A DNA stretch of 64,000 bases from Burkholderia anthina (GCF_902498995.1 NZ_CABVLY010000009.1:1-64000); one strand, 5' to 3'; shown: positions 1 through 9,120, counted from the first letter of the stretch. The notes: generated by a model from the sequence alone, not told the origin. Made by a program: numbers and translations.

Positions 1-273
1 AGCGTCGGGCCCCGGCTCCGCACGGGATGGCCCGCGCGCCGCCGCCGCGTCGCCCGCCGCCGGCAACGCGGCAAGGATGCTCGCCCGCAGCGCATCCGGC
101 GCCCGGTAATAGTCGGCCTGCCGCACGGCGCGCCCCAACGCGACGATCCGTTCGCGTTCGCGGCGGCATGCGTCGCAACCGTCGACGTGCCGCTGGACGC
201 GCAACGCGTCGGGCGCCGACAGCTCGCGGTCGACATCCGCGTCGAGCAGCGCTCGCGCTTCGTTACAGTCCAT
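1..273 (-). CDS. Anti-sigma factor, zinc-finger type (partial, 3' end outside window)
   Basis: Reading leftward from an ATG at 273 gives 91 codons that run off the window edge, beginning MDCNEARALLDADVDRELSA. The segment RHVDGCDACRRE carries the HxxxCxxC motif of zinc-binding anti-sigma factors (ZAS family), which sequester a partner ECF sigma factor at the membrane. The start lies inside the last codons of the upstream sigma gene (11-base overlap), a usual sign of translational coupling between a sigma factor and its anti-sigma. The C-terminal part, expected to hold a membrane helix and a periplasmic sensor region, is not in the window. Role is inferred from the motif and the neighbour. Confidence 0.85.
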   Translation of the reverse strand, partial: MDCNEARALLDADVDRELSAPDALRVQRHVDGCDACRRERERIVALGRAVRQADYYRAPDALRASILAALPAAGDAAAARGPSRAEPGPDA

Positions 274-901
274 CGCTCGCCTCCGCTGCGGTTCCGCCCG
301 CCGACGCCCGCGCCGGCTTGCTCGCGCCCGCCGACGATCGCGCGTCGCCCAGCAACGCGGCCAGCCGGCGCCGGCCGCGCGCGAGCCGCGACATCACGGT
401 GCCGACCGGCATGTCGGCGACCGCCGCGATCTCGCGGTAGCTCAAATCCTCCATCTCGCGCAGCACCAGCACCTCGCGATATTCGGGCGGCAACTGCGCG
501 AGCGCCGCATTCACGCGCCGTGCGTTCTCCCCGCGCAGCAGCTCGGCGAGCGGATCTCCGGTCGCCGGTTGCCAGTCGTCGGGAACCTCGGTGTCGTCGA
601 GCGCGTCGGGCAGCGCGACTTCGTGCGCGTGGGTCCGGCGGCGCCACTCGGTGTACCAGGTGTGACGCACGATCGTCAGCAGCCACGGCCGTGCGTTGTC
701 GCCGCGGCACGCATCGACGAAACGCAACGCACGCATGCAGGCATCCTGGACCACGTCGTCGGCATCGCCCGCATTGCCGCTCAGCCAGCGCGCCAGGTTG
801 TACGCGGCGTCGAGATGCGGCAGCACGAGCGCGCGAAACCGCTCGGCGCGCGCCAGCGCATCGTCCGTCCGCTCGTCGACCGCCTGTCCGGCTTGCCCCA
901 C
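263..901 (-). CDS. ECF RNA polymerase sigma factor
   Basis: A 212-residue sigma-70 family protein of the extracytoplasmic-function class. Region 2 (about residues 25-90) includes AGDADDVVQDACMRALRF, the core-binding and -10 recognition helices. Region 4 (about 130-185) includes LPPEYREVLVLREMEDLSY and a helix-turn-helix ending in GTVMSRLARGRRRL. Region 3 is absent, as in all ECF factors. The start is a GTG, the most upstream one in frame. The gene overlaps the anti-sigma gene by 11 bases, so the two form one operon and the sigma is probably held inactive until a signal releases it. The signal and regulon cannot be read from this sequence. The C-terminal tail (about 190-212) is low-complexity and alanine-rich. 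Confidence 0.93.
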   Translation of the reverse strand: MGQAGQAVDERTDDALARAERFRALVLPHLDAAYNLARWLSGNAGDADDVVQDACMRALRFVDACRGDNARPWLLTIVRHTWYTEWRRRTHAHEVALPDALDDTEVPDDWQPATGDPLAELLRGENARRVNAALAQLPPEYREVLVLREMEDLSYREIAAVADMPVGTVMSRLARGRRRLAALLGDARSSAGASKPARASAGGTAAEASDGL

Positions 902-1058
902 ATGGCCTCCCTGGTCCCGGCGGCCGAAGCCGCGCCCGCTCCCGCACGCCGCCCGGACGGACCGGCAGCGTGCGCGCTCGATGACCTTACCGCCATCGCA
1001 TCGAGTTTATTCCCGCGAAAGGCCGATGAAGCATAAAAAACCGGCGTTGCCGCAGCCG

Positions 1059-1970
1059 TTACGGCGTGCTGCTCCAGTAGCCGGGGCGCGCGTATGCATC
1101 GCGCAGGTAGTCGATGAAGTAGCGCACGCGCGCGGGCACATAGCGCTGCTGCGGGTAGACCGCGAGGATGTCGTAGTCCGGCAGCGCGTATTCGTCGAGT
1201 ACCGTCTCGAGTTCGCCCGTTTCGAGCTGCGCGGCGATTTCCCAGGTCGAACGCCAGCCGAGCCCGAGGCTTTCGGCGACCCAGCGGTGCAGCAGCTCGC
1301 CGTCGTTGCAGTCGAGATTGCCGGTCACGCGCATCGTCGCAATCTTGCCGTGGCGCTGGAAATACCAGCCGCGGTTCTGGCCGCCCTGCAGGTTGAACGC
1401 AAGACAGTTGTGCTTGAGCAGGTCGTCGAGCGATTTCGGCCGGCCGTGCCGGCGGAAATACTCGGGCGTGCCGCATACGACGCGCCGGTTCGACGCGAGC
1501 TTCACCGCGACGAAGTTCGGATCGACCGAGCCGCCGATCCGGATCGACAGGTCGTAGCCTTCGCGCACGAGATCCACGACGCGATCGGTCAGGTTGAACG
1601 ACAGCTGCATCTCGGGCTTGTCGACCAGGAACCCGGGCGCGTGTGGCGCGACGTGCTTGCGGCCGAACGCGGCCGGCGCCGACACGATCAGGTGCCCGCT
1701 GACCGCGCGGCGCCCCGCGGCCAGTTCGTTTTCGGCCTGGTCCCATTCGGACAACAGCCCGCGGCAGCGTTCGAGAAACGCGGTGCCCTCCTCGCTGACC
1801 ACCAGCCGCCGCGTCGAGCGGTACATCAGCTTCACGCCGAGGCGCTTCTCGAGCGCGTCGATGCGCCGCCCGAGCACCACCGGCGACACCCCCTCCTCGA
1901 GCGCGGCGGCCGCGAGGCTGCCCGCGTCCGCGACCCGCACGAACGTCTCGATCTGCTTGAAGCGATCCAT
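1059..1970 (-). CDS. LysR family transcriptional regulator, divergent from gcl
   Basis: A 303-residue LysR-type regulator. The N-terminal winged helix-turn-helix (residues 1-60) reads MDRFKQIETFVRVADAGSL with the recognition region VSPVVLGRRIDALEKRLG. The C-terminal half is the usual two-lobed effector-binding domain. I place the start at 1970; a longer reading upstream adds 18 residues with no family resemblance. It is transcribed away from gcl with 171 bases between the starts, the classical layout for a LysR protein controlling the adjacent operon, so regulation of the glyoxylate-to-glycerate genes by a pathway intermediate is likely. That target is an inference; the ligand is unknown. Confidence 0.92.
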   Translation of the reverse strand: MDRFKQIETFVRVADAGSLAAAALEEGVSPVVLGRRIDALEKRLGVKLMYRSTRRLVVSEEGTAFLERCRGLLSEWDQAENELAAGRRAVSGHLIVSAPAAFGRKHVAPHAPGFLVDKPEMQLSFNLTDRVVDLVREGYDLSIRIGGSVDPNFVAVKLASNRRVVCGTPEYFRRHGRPKSLDDLLKHNCLAFNLQGGQNRGWYFQRHGKIATMRVTGNLDCNDGELLHRWVAESLGLGWRSTWEIAAQLETGELETVLDEYALPDYDILAVYPQQRYVPARVRYFIDYLRDAYARPGYWSSTP

Positions 1971-2027
1971 CTGTTGTCTCCGTCCCGGTTCCGACGTCGG
2001 CGGGAAACCCCGGCCGGCGGTCATTCC

Positions 2028-2052
2028 ATACTTTTAGTTTCGAAATAAGCGA
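2028..2052. promoter_or_regulatory. Candidate LysR operator between lysR and gcl
   Basis: The intergenic region holds the perfect palindrome TTTCGAAA at 2038-2045 within an imperfect dyad (TTTTAGTTTCGAAATAAG) that fits the loose T-N11-A pattern bound by LysR proteins. It lies about 60 bases upstream of the lysR start and 90 bases upstream of the gcl start. The position suits joint control of both genes. Motif match only; no binding evidence. Confidence 0.35.
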
Positions 2053-2141
2053 CTTCGGCTGATCTTATCAAACCTTTCCTGCAACCCTAAAGTGTCCCCA
2101 ACAGACCGATTCGCAAGATTCCACCATTCAAGGAGACATTC

Positions 2142-3917
2142 ATGGCCAAGATGAGAGCCGTCGACGCAGCCGTACTCGTGCTCGAGAAGGAAGGCATCCA
2201 GACCGCGTTCGGCGTGCCGGGCGCGGCAATCAACCCGTTCTATTCCGCGATGCGCAAGTCGGGCGGCATCAGCCACGTGCTGGCTCGCCACGTCGAAGGC
2301 GCGTCGCACATGGCCGAAGGCTTCACGCGTGCGGCACCGGGCAACATCGGCGTGTGCATCGGCACGTCGGGCCCCGCCGGCACCGACATGATCACCGGTC
2401 TCTACTCCGCATCGGCCGACTCGATTCCGATCCTCGCGATCACGGGCCAGGCACCGCGGGCGCGCCTGTACAAGGAAGACTTCCAGGCCGTCGACATCGA
2501 GTCGATCGCGAAGCCCGTCACGAAGTGGGCCGTCACCGTGCGCGAACCGGCGCTCGTGCCGCGCGTGTTCCAGCAGGCCTTCCACCTGATGCGCTCGGGC
2601 CGTCCGGGCCCGGTGCTGATCGACCTGCCGATCGACGTGCAGCTCGCCGAGATCGAGTTCGACATCGACACGTATGAACCGCTGCCGGTCTACAAGCCCG
2701 CGGCCACCCGCGCGCAGATCGAGAAGGCGCTCGCGATGCTCAACGACGCGGACAAGCCGCTGATCGTGTCGGGCGGCGGCGTGCTCAACGCGGCAGCCGA
2801 AGACCTGCTCGTGCAGTTCGCCGAAACGATCGGCGTGCCGGTGATCCCGACGCTGATGTCGTGGGGCGCGATTGCCGACGACCATCCGCTGATGGCCGGC
2901 ATGGTCGGCCTGCAGACGTCGCACCGCTACGGCAACGCCACGATGCTCGCGTCCGACTTCGTGCTGGGCATCGGCAACCGCTGGGCGAACCGTCACACGG
3001 GCAGCGTCGAGGTCTACACGAAGGGCCGCAAGTTCGTGCACGTCGACATCGAGCCGACGCAGATCGGCCGCGTGTTCGGCCCGGATCTCGGCATCGTGTC
3101 CGATGCGAAGGCCGCGCTCGAACTGTTCGTCGCCGTCGCACAGGAATGGAAGGCGGCCGGCAAGCTGAAGGACCGCAGCGCATGGGTCTCGGAATGCCAG
3201 GAGCGCAAGCGCACGCTGCAGCGCAAGACCCACTTCGACAACGTGCCGGTCAAGCCGCAGCGCGTGTACGAAGAGATGAACAAGGTGTTCGGCCGCGATA
3301 CCTGCTACGTCAGCACGATCGGCCTGTCGCAGATCGCCGCCGCGCAGTTCCTGCACGTGTTCAAGGCGCGCAACTGGATCAACTGCGGCCAGGCGGGCCC
3401 GCTCGGCTGGACGATCCCCGCCGCGCTCGGCGTGCGTGCCGCTGATCCGCGCCGCCCGATCGTCGCGCTGTCCGGCGACTACGACTTCCAGTTCATGATC
3501 GAAGAGCTGGCCGCCGGCGCGCAATTCAAGCTGCCGTACGTGCACGTCGTCGTGAACAACTCGTACCTCGGGCTGATCCGCCAGGCACAGCGTGCGTTCG
3601 ACATGGACTACTGCGTGCAGCTCGCATTCGACAACGTGAACGCACCGGAGCTGAACGGCTATGGCGTCGATCACGTGGCGGTTGCCGAGGGCCTCGGCTG
3701 CAAGGCGCTGCGCGTGTTCAAGCCGGAAGAGATCGAGCCGGCGCTGCGTCAGGCGCAAACGCTCGCGGAAGAGTTCAGCGTGCCGGTGGTCGTCGAAGTG
3801 ATCCTCGAGCGCGTGACGAACATTTCGATGGGCACCGAGATCGACGCGATCAACGAATTCGAAGAGCTCGCCGAAAAGGCCGAGCATGCGCCGACCGCGA
3901 TCTCGATGCTCGACTGA
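2142..3917 (+). CDS. gcl: Glyoxylate carboligase (tartronate-semialdehyde synthase)
   Basis: A 591-residue thiamine-diphosphate enzyme that joins two glyoxylate molecules into tartronate semialdehyde and CO2 in the cytosol. It has the three-domain acetolactate-synthase fold: Pyr domain (1-170), central FAD-binding domain (190-345), and PP domain (370-550) with the ThDP motif starting SGDYDFQF and closing at VVNNSYLG. In the Pyr domain the usual catalytic glutamate is valine: the segment [13 protein letters not shown] places Val at residue 51, a hallmark of true Gcl that separates it from acetolactate synthase. An AAGGAG ribosome site precedes the ATG. It leads an operon with hyi and glxR. Confidence 0.97.
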   Translation: MAKMRAVDAAVLVLEKEGIQTAFGVPGAAINPFYSAMRKSGGISHVLARHVEGASHMAEGFTRAAPGNIGVCIGTSGPAGTDMITGLYSASADSIPILAITGQAPRARLYKEDFQAVDIESIAKPVTKWAVTVREPALVPRVFQQAFHLMRSGRPGPVLIDLPIDVQLAEIEFDIDTYEPLPVYKPAATRAQIEKALAMLNDADKPLIVSGGGVLNAAAEDLLVQFAETIGVPVIPTLMSWGAIADDHPLMAGMVGLQTSHRYGNATMLASDFVLGIGNRWANRHTGSVEVYTKGRKFVHVDIEPTQIGRVFGPDLGIVSDAKAALELFVAVAQEWKAAGKLKDRSAWVSECQERKRTLQRKTHFDNVPVKPQRVYEEMNKVFGRDTCYVSTIGLSQIAAAQFLHVFKARNWINCGQAGPLGWTIPAALGVRAADPRRPIVALSGDYDFQFMIEELAAGAQFKLPYVHVVVNNSYLGLIRQAQRAFDMDYCVQLAFDNVNAPELNGYGVDHVAVAEGLGCKALRVFKPEEIEPALRQAQTLAEEFSVPVVVEVILERVTNISMGTEIDAINEFEELAEKAEHAPTAISMLD

Positions 3918-3961
3918 TCCGCACGACATTTTTTGACTGACCGACCGAAGAGGCTTAGCTC

Positions 3962-4771
3962 ATGCCGAAGTTTGCTGCAAACCTGACCATGCTGTTCAAC
4001 GAAGTGCCGTTCCTCGACCGCTTCAAGGCGGCCGCCGACGCGGGCTTCGACGCCGTCGAGTTCCTGTTCCCGTACCCGTACGCGAAAGAGGAACTCGCCG
4101 AGCGGCTCGAAACGCACCGCCTGCGCCTCGTGCTGCACAACCTGCCCGCCGGCAACTGGGACCAGGGCGAGCGCGGCATCGCGTGCCTGCCCGATCGCGT
4201 CGGCGAGTTCCAGGAAGGCGTGGGCCGTGCGATCGAGTACGCGAAGGCGCTGAAGGTGCCGCAACTGAACTGCCTCGTCGGCATCCCGTCGGCCAGCACG
4301 GCGCGCGACAAGACCTTCGTGACGATCGTCGACAACCTGCGCTTCGCCGCCGATGCGCTGAAGCGCGAAGGCATCCGCCTGCTCGTCGAGCCGTGCAACA
4401 GCTTCGACATCCCGGGCTTCGCGCTGAACCGCTCGTCCGAAGGGCTCGACGTGATCCGCGCGGTCGGCTCGGACAACCTGTTCCTGCAGTACGACATCTA
4501 TCACATGCAGCGCATGGAAGGCGAACTGGCCGCGACGATCGAACGCAACCTCGCATCGATCGGCCACGTCCAGCTTGCGGACAACCCGGGCCGCAACGAG
4601 CCGGGTACGGGCGAGATCAACTACGCGTTCCTGTTCGCGCTGCTCGACCGGCTCGGCTATGCCGGCTACGTCGGCTGCGAATACAAGCCCCGCACCACCA
4701 CGACGGAAGGGCTCGGCTGGCTGCAAAGCGTCGCCGGCTGCGCACCGGGCTCGGCGCGTCGCGCCGCCTGA
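3962..4771 (+). CDS. hyi: Hydroxypyruvate isomerase
   Basis: A 269-residue TIM-barrel protein of the xylose isomerase-like family, close in length to E. coli Hyi (258). It interconverts hydroxypyruvate and tartronate semialdehyde. Likely metal ligands lie in LLVEPCNSFDIPGF (Glu), LQYDIYHMQRMEG (Asp), the histidine in GHVQLADNPGR, and YVGCEYKP (Glu). The start MPKFAANLTMLFNEVPFLDR is typical of the family. It sits 44 bases after gcl and 42 before glxR, all on the same strand, so co-transcription is expected. The neighbours make this function much more likely than another sugar isomerase. Confidence 0.95.
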   Translation: MPKFAANLTMLFNEVPFLDRFKAAADAGFDAVEFLFPYPYAKEELAERLETHRLRLVLHNLPAGNWDQGERGIACLPDRVGEFQEGVGRAIEYAKALKVPQLNCLVGIPSASTARDKTFVTIVDNLRFAADALKREGIRLLVEPCNSFDIPGFALNRSSEGLDVIRAVGSDNLFLQYDIYHMQRMEGELAATIERNLASIGHVQLADNPGRNEPGTGEINYAFLFALLDRLGYAGYVGCEYKPRTTTTEGLGWLQSVAGCAPGSARRAA

Positions 4772-4813
4772 GATCCGCCCTTCCCGCATCCGCCCCTACA
4801 AGGAGACTTTCAC

Positions 4814-5707
4814 ATGGCAACCATCGGTTTCATCGGCCTCGGCATCATGGGCGCGCACATGGCGCGCAACCTGCTCAAGGGCGATCATCAGCTCGTCGTG
4901 AACGGTGCGTTCCCGATTCCGGACGACCTGCGCGCAAGCGCCAAGGTCGTCGCGAACTCGACCGAAGTCGCGCAGAACGCCGACATCATCATCTCGATGG
5001 TCCCGGACACGCCCGACGTCCGTAACGTGCTGTTCGCCGACGACGGCGTCGCGAAGGGCCTGAGCGCCGGCAAGCTGGTGATCGACATGAGCTCGATCTC
5101 GCCGCTCGACACGCAGGCATTCGCGAAGCAGATCAACGCGCTCGGCTGCGACTACCTCGACGCGCCGGTGTCCGGCGGCGAAGTCGGCGCACGCGAAGCG
5201 ACGCTCACGATCATGGTCGGCGGCCCGGAGCAGGCCTTCGAGCGCGCGAAGCCGCTGTTCGAGAAGATGGGCAAGAACATCACGCTCGTCGGCGACAACG
5301 GTGCGGGCCAGACCTGCAAGGTCGCGAACCAGATCATCGTCGCGCTGAACATCGAAGCGGTCGGCGAGGCGCTGCTGTTCGCCGCGCGCTCGGGCGCCGA
5401 TCCGGAGCGCGTGCGCCAGGCGCTGATGGGCGGTTTCGCCGCATCGCGCATCCTCGAAGTGCACGGCGCGCGCATGACCAAGCGCACGTTCGATCCGGGC
5501 TTCCGCATCGAGCTGCACCAGAAGGACCTGAACCTCGCCCTCGACGGCGCACGCAAGCTCGGTCTCGCACTGCCGCACACGGCAAGCGCGCAGCAACTGT
5601 TCAGCGTGTGCGCATCGCACGGCGGCAAGGCATGGGATCACTCGGCACTCGTGCGTGCGCTCGAGATCATGTCGAACTTCGAAATCGGCCAGACGCCGGC
5701 CGCGTAA
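4814..5707 (+). CDS. glxR: 2-hydroxy-3-oxopropionate (tartronate semialdehyde) reductase
   Basis: A 297-residue beta-hydroxyacid dehydrogenase that reduces tartronate semialdehyde to D-glycerate with NAD(P)H. The N-terminal Rossmann motif is GFIGLGIMGAHMARNL (residues 4-19), followed by the substrate-site motif DAPVSGGEVGARE and the catalytic lysine region GQTCKVANQ. C-terminal helical domain is complete. A good AAGGAG site precedes the start. It closes the gcl-hyi-glxR operon; the next step, glycerate kinase, is encoded at 59549. The downstream hairpins at 5823-5889 probably end the transcript. Confidence 0.96.
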   Translation: MATIGFIGLGIMGAHMARNLLKGDHQLVVNGAFPIPDDLRASAKVVANSTEVAQNADIIISMVPDTPDVRNVLFADDGVAKGLSAGKLVIDMSSISPLDTQAFAKQINALGCDYLDAPVSGGEVGAREATLTIMVGGPEQAFERAKPLFEKMGKNITLVGDNGAGQTCKVANQIIVALNIEAVGEALLFAARSGADPERVRQALMGGFAASRILEVHGARMTKRTFDPGFRIELHQKDLNLALDGARKLGLALPHTASAQQLFSVCASHGGKAWDHSALVRALEIMSNFEIGQTPAA

Positions 5708-6166
5708 CGCGGCTGCAACGGCGCGCGTTTCGCCGCAATGGCGAACGCGCGCGACGAATACACGCGAACCGGCTCGCGGCCGGTCGCATCGATGCGCGTG
5801 CACGCGCGCATCACGGTGGGGCGCCCCGCCGCGCATTGCCAAACGCATGCGCGGCGGGGCGAAAAACGCCGCTCTGGGCTGAGAGCGGCGTGGTGGGGTC
5901 CGCAGCGGCACCCGGCGGCGCCGGGGAAGCCTTGGTCGGTCAGACGTCGTCGTTGGGTGTCCGCCTGTCGGATTTCGCGTATTACACTTCTTTACGTTCG
6001 TGCGTGCGATTTTTCATGCAATCGTCGCGATGAACGCCTACACTTTCGCCACGCCTTTCGAGAAATCCGCCGCGCTTGCGCTCACCTTCGGTGGCCGCGT
6101 CCAGCGCGGTGTTTTTTTCGCCACTTCACGGCGCGTTTCCTTTTCAACCACCTAGGGAGTGCAGCG
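5708..6166. other. Intergenic region with two strong hairpins
   Basis: No convincing gene. Two stable stem-loops stand close together: a 14-bp perfect stem at 5823-5836/5847-5860 (10-base loop) and an 8-bp stem at 5866-5873/5882-5889. Neither has a T-run on the plus strand, though the second is followed by TTTTT when read on the minus strand. They may act as a processing or termination barrier behind glxR. The rest, up to the kbp-type gene at 6167, should contain that gene's promoter, but I see no clear -35/-10 pair. Confidence 0.6.
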
Positions 6167-6637
6167 ATGGGTCTTCTTTCGTTTATCAAAGAGGCGGGTG
6201 AAAAACTGCTGGGTCATGCCGACGAGCAAGCGGCAGCCGATCCGAATGCCGCGAACCAGACCGCGGCCGATGCCATCAAGAACTACATCAGCACGCAAGG
6301 TCTCGACACGTCGAACCTGACCGTCGCGTTCGACGGTGCGTCGCGCACGGTCACGCTGTCGGGCAGCGTCGCCGATCTCGACACGAAGGCGAAGGTCAAG
6401 GTCGCGGCCGGCAACGTGCAAGGCGTCGCGGGCGTGAACGACGACGATCTGCAGCCGGACGATCCGCAAGTTCAGTACCACGACGTGAAGTCGGGTGACA
6501 CGCTGTCGGCGATCGCCAAGGAAGTGTATGGCGACGCGAACAAGTACCCGGTGATCTTCGAGGCGAACAAGCCGATGCTGTCGAGCCCGGACCGGATCTA
6601 CCCGGGCCAGAAGCTCGTGATTCCGCCGCAGTCCTGA
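6167..6637 (+). CDS. kbp: BON and LysM domain protein, Kbp/YgaU-like
   Basis: A 156-residue protein starting MGLLSFIKEAGEKLLG, very like E. coli YgaU (Kbp). A BON domain spans about residues 40-95 and a LysM domain about 105-153 (YHDVKSGDTLSAIAKEVYG ... YPGQKLVIPP). E. coli Kbp is a soluble cytoplasmic potassium-binding protein needed for growth at high K+; the same role here is an inference from matching length and domain order. No signal peptide is visible despite the LysM domain. The ATG at 6167 follows GGGAG; longer in-frame readings upstream lack family features. A textbook terminator follows at 6660. Confidence 0.9.
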   Translation: MGLLSFIKEAGEKLLGHADEQAAADPNAANQTAADAIKNYISTQGLDTSNLTVAFDGASRTVTLSGSVADLDTKAKVKVAAGNVQGVAGVNDDDLQPDDPQVQYHDVKSGDTLSAIAKEVYGDANKYPVIFEANKPMLSSPDRIYPGQKLVIPPQS

Positions 6638-6659
6638 GCACTCGCGCAGCACTGACGTA

Positions 6660-6688
6660 AAAAAGGCAGGCCGTCGGCCTGCCTTTTT
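6660..6688 (+). terminator. Rho-independent terminator after kbp
   Basis: Perfect 8-bp GC stem (6665-6672 with 6676-6683), 3-base loop, flanked by A5 and T5. The symmetrical A/T flanks make it usable from both directions, so it can also stop the convergent asparaginase transcript. Confidence 0.92.
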
Positions 6689-6749
6689 CATTCGTGTGAC
6701 AGCATGTCGTTTCATGCGTCACGCACACCGCCCGACGGGCAGCCATCGG

Positions 6750-7772
6750 CTACAGCGTATCGAATGCGCGTTGCAGCGCGTCGCGGCCCCGAATGCCGTT
6801 CGCGAGCGCGAGCATCAGCAGCACGCGCGCCTTGAACGGGCTCAGCGACCCGGCGCTCACGAAGCCGAACGCGTCGTCGTTCGCGGCACCGTTGCGCATC
6901 ACGTGGCCCGAGCCGACGCGCGACGCGCGCACCACGGCGACCCCCGCGTTCACCGCATCGGCGAGTGCCGCCTGCAGCGTCGCATGAATCGACCCGTTGC
7001 CGGTGCCCGCGACGACGAGCCCGCGCACGCCGGCCGCAACGAGCGCATCGACGGCCGTGCGCGTCACGCCCGCATAGCTAGTGACGATTTCGACCCACGG
7101 CCACGCAGCGGCGATCGCCAGTTGCGCATCGCGCGAACGCGTGACGCGGCGCGCGAATTCGACGCGGCCGTCCTGCACCCAGCCGAGCGCGCCGAGCTCC
7201 GGCGTCTGGAATGCGTCGACCGCATAGGTGCTCGTCTTCACGACGTCGCGCGCGCCGTGGATCCGGTTGTTGAACGCGACAAGCACACCCTGCCCGCGCG
7301 CGGCCGGATGAGCGGCGACCGTCACCGCGTTCAGCAGGTTCAGCGGGCCGTCGGACGACAGCGCGGTGGCCGGCCGCATCGCGGCGGTCAGCACGACGGG
7401 CTTGTCGCCGGTCACGACCAGATGCAGCGCGTACGCGGTTTCCTCGAGCGTGTCGGTGCCATGCGTGATCACGATGCCGTCGATGTCCGGATCGGCCATC
7501 AGCGCGTCGATGCGCGCGGCGAGCGTGTTCCACAGCGGCAGCGCGAGATCCTTGCTGTCGATGCTGGCGATCTGCTCCGCGTCGACGCGCGCGACCGATG
7601 CGAGCGCCGGCACCGCGTCGAGCAGGAAATTGACGCCGAGCGCGCCGGCCTGATAGCCGGCGGTGCTGGTCGCGTCCGGCGCGGCGCCGGCGATCGTGCC
7701 GCCGGTGGCGAGTACGGCGATACGCGGCAAGGCTGCCGCGGACGGGGGAAAAGCGGGGTTCGGAGTATTCAT
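6750..7772 (-). CDS. L-asparaginase
   Basis: A 340-residue asparaginase/glutaminase-family protein hydrolysing asparagine to aspartate and ammonia. Both family signatures are present: ATGGTIAG (about residues 22-29, first catalytic threonine) and ITHGTDTLEETAY (about 105-117, with the second threonine and aspartate). Length is normal for bacterial enzymes. No export signal is visible at the N-terminus, which is proline- and alanine-rich, so a cytoplasmic location is favoured. It is transcribed alone, convergent with kbp and divergent from psiF. Type I versus type II cannot be settled by eye. Confidence 0.92.
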   Translation of the reverse strand: MNTPNPAFPPSAAALPRIAVLATGGTIAGAAPDATSTAGYQAGALGVNFLLDAVPALASVARVDAEQIASIDSKDLALPLWNTLAARIDALMADPDIDGIVITHGTDTLEETAYALHLVVTGDKPVVLTAAMRPATALSSDGPLNLLNAVTVAAHPAARGQGVLVAFNNRIHGARDVVKTSTYAVDAFQTPELGALGWVQDGRVEFARRVTRSRDAQLAIAAAWPWVEIVTSYAGVTRTAVDALVAAGVRGLVVAGTGNGSIHATLQAALADAVNAGVAVVRASRVGSGHVMRNGAANDDAFGFVSAGSLSPFKARVLLMLALANGIRGRDALQRAFDTL

Positions 7773-7921
7773 GGCCGCGATTGTAATGGCTCACGGCCGG
7801 CATCCGGTAGGACCGGCGCGCAGTATCGATATCGGCCGCCCCGCGTCATGGTTTGTCCCGATCGCCGGCACCCATCCGCCGTCAACGGTCGCGCCGCCCG
7901 CGGCGTTATAGGAAGGCCGTT

Positions 7922-7950
7922 TTGGTGTTTTCACATTGATTTGCCATAAT
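7922..7950 (+). promoter_or_regulatory. Candidate sigma-70 promoter for psiF
   Basis: TTGGTG at 7922-7927 and CATAAT at 7945-7950 are 17 bases apart and point at psiF, giving a leader of about 90 bases. Match is good at -10 and moderate at -35. No obvious Pho box was seen. Confidence 0.45.
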
Positions 7951-8044
7951 CGGAGCGCACGGCGCGATGCGGCCCTGTTCCCGTTGCGCCGGGTTTCGTG
8001 ACGGCGTCGATATAAAACGCAATTCACCCCATGGGAGTGTCGAA

Positions 8045-8335
8045 ATGAAAATCCAATCGCTCGTAGCCGCAGTACTTCTCGGCGGCATGCTGGCTTCCCC
8101 GGCTTTCGCCGCGAACAGCCAGCAGGACAAGATGAAGGCCTGTAACACCCAGGCCGCCGGCAAGACGGGCGACGAACGCAAGGCGTTCATGAAGGACTGC
8201 CTGTCGGCCAAGCCCGCGAAGAAGATGACGCAGCAGGAAAAGATGAAGGCCTGCAACACCCAGGCCGCCGACAAGAAGGGCGACGACCGCAAGGCATTCA
8301 TGAAGAGCTGCCTGAGCAGCCAGCCGGCCGCCTGA
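8045..8335 (+). CDS. psiF: PsiF family protein with two repeats
   Basis: A 96-residue small exported protein. Residues 1-22 form a signal peptide ending SPAFA. Two PsiF repeats follow (26-54 and 63-91), each with KMKACNTQAA and KAFMK.CLS and a pair of cysteines 19 residues apart (C33/C52, C70/C89), suggesting one disulfide per repeat in the periplasm. PsiF was first described in E. coli as phosphate-starvation induced; its function is unknown. I start at 8045 (MKIQSLVAAV); the longer frame upstream has no signal peptide. A strong terminator follows at once. Confidence 0.92.
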   Translation: MKIQSLVAAVLLGGMLASPAFAANSQQDKMKACNTQAAGKTGDERKAFMKDCLSAKPAKKMTQQEKMKACNTQAADKKGDDRKAFMKSCLSSQPAA

Positions 8336-8355
8336 ACCCCGGCGCTCCCGTCTCG

Positions 8356-8396
8356 AATGCCGCGCACCGCTTCGGCGGGCGCGGCATTTTTGTTTT
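8356..8396 (+). terminator. Rho-independent terminator after psiF
   Basis: Ten-base arms AATGCCGCGC (8356-8365) and GCGCGGCATT (8379-8388) with a 13-base loop, then TTTGTTTT. Sits 20 bases after the psiF stop. Confidence 0.88.
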
Positions 8397-8670
8397 CGCT
8401 GCACGCACGGCGGCGCGCGCGACCCGGCAGCGGATGCGTCGCCGCGTCGGCCGCCCGGCGACAACCGCGCCGCAGCGCACGCACACACACGCCCCCCACA
8501 CCGCCGCCTTCCCGCCCCGCTTCCCCGGCACGCCGCGCGAATGCCGCACACGATGCGGCAATTCGCCGCGTTTTCTTCTATGATGGCTGCAACGCGGCCC
8601 ATCCAAGTACAAGACGCGCCATCGGGCCGCCCTCAGACGAACGCGCACGCCGCGTCAAACGGAGGCATGG
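8397..8670. other. Intergenic region upstream of the 8671 membrane protein
   Basis: Together with the terminator this makes a 335-base stretch without a gene. The first 150 bases are very GC-rich with no reading frame that resembles a protein. A short GGAGG lies at 8661-8665 and serves the next gene. I see no clear promoter. Confidence 0.5.
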
Positions 8671-9120
8671 ATGGCATGGAGACAACACCGCTGGTTCCGC
8701 CGCTGGGTGATCGTGATCGTATTCTGGGCCGTGCCCGTCGCGATCGTCGCCGTGCGCGAGATCCGCGAGGAAATGGCGTACAACAAGGCCGATCTGCAGC
8801 TCGCCCTGACCACCTGGCAGCTCACCGACGCGCAGCAGGCGGCCGGCGCCGCCGCGAAGTGCCATGGCGATCCTGACGAAGCGCACGCGGCCGGTTGCCC
8901 GGCCGACGTGCTCGCGGCCAACGCGGCACGCCAGCAGGCGGCCCGCGACGAATACGTGGTGCGCCGCAACACGCTCGCCGGCTATCTGTGGCATGCATTC
9001 GTCGGCTACTGGGTCGTGCCGGCCGCGTTCCTGTTCGCGTGCGGTGTGGTGATCGCGCTGATCCGCCGCGCGCTGCGGCGCCCGCCGATCAAGCCGCCGG
9101 TGCCGCCCGTCCCGCACTGA
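8671..9120 (+). CDS. Small membrane protein with two transmembrane helices
   Basis: A 149-residue protein I do not recognise by family. It has a hydrophobic helix near the N-terminus (about residues 11-28, RRWVIVIVFWAVPVAIVAV) and another near the C-terminus (about 108-130, VGYWVVPAAFLFACGVVIAL), with a roughly 80-residue hydrophilic stretch between. The central part has two cysteines (KCHGDPDEAHAAGCPAD), possibly a periplasmic disulfide. It ends in a basic, proline-rich tail (PPIKPPVPPVPH). A GGAGG site sits 5 bases before the ATG, supporting this start. Function unknown; likely an inner-membrane protein expressed alone. Confidence 0.75.
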   Translation: MAWRQHRWFRRWVIVIVFWAVPVAIVAVREIREEMAYNKADLQLALTTWQLTDAQQAAGAAAKCHGDPDEAHAAGCPADVLAANAARQQAARDEYVVRRNTLAGYLWHAFVGYWVVPAAFLFACGVVIALIRRALRRPPIKPPVPPVPH

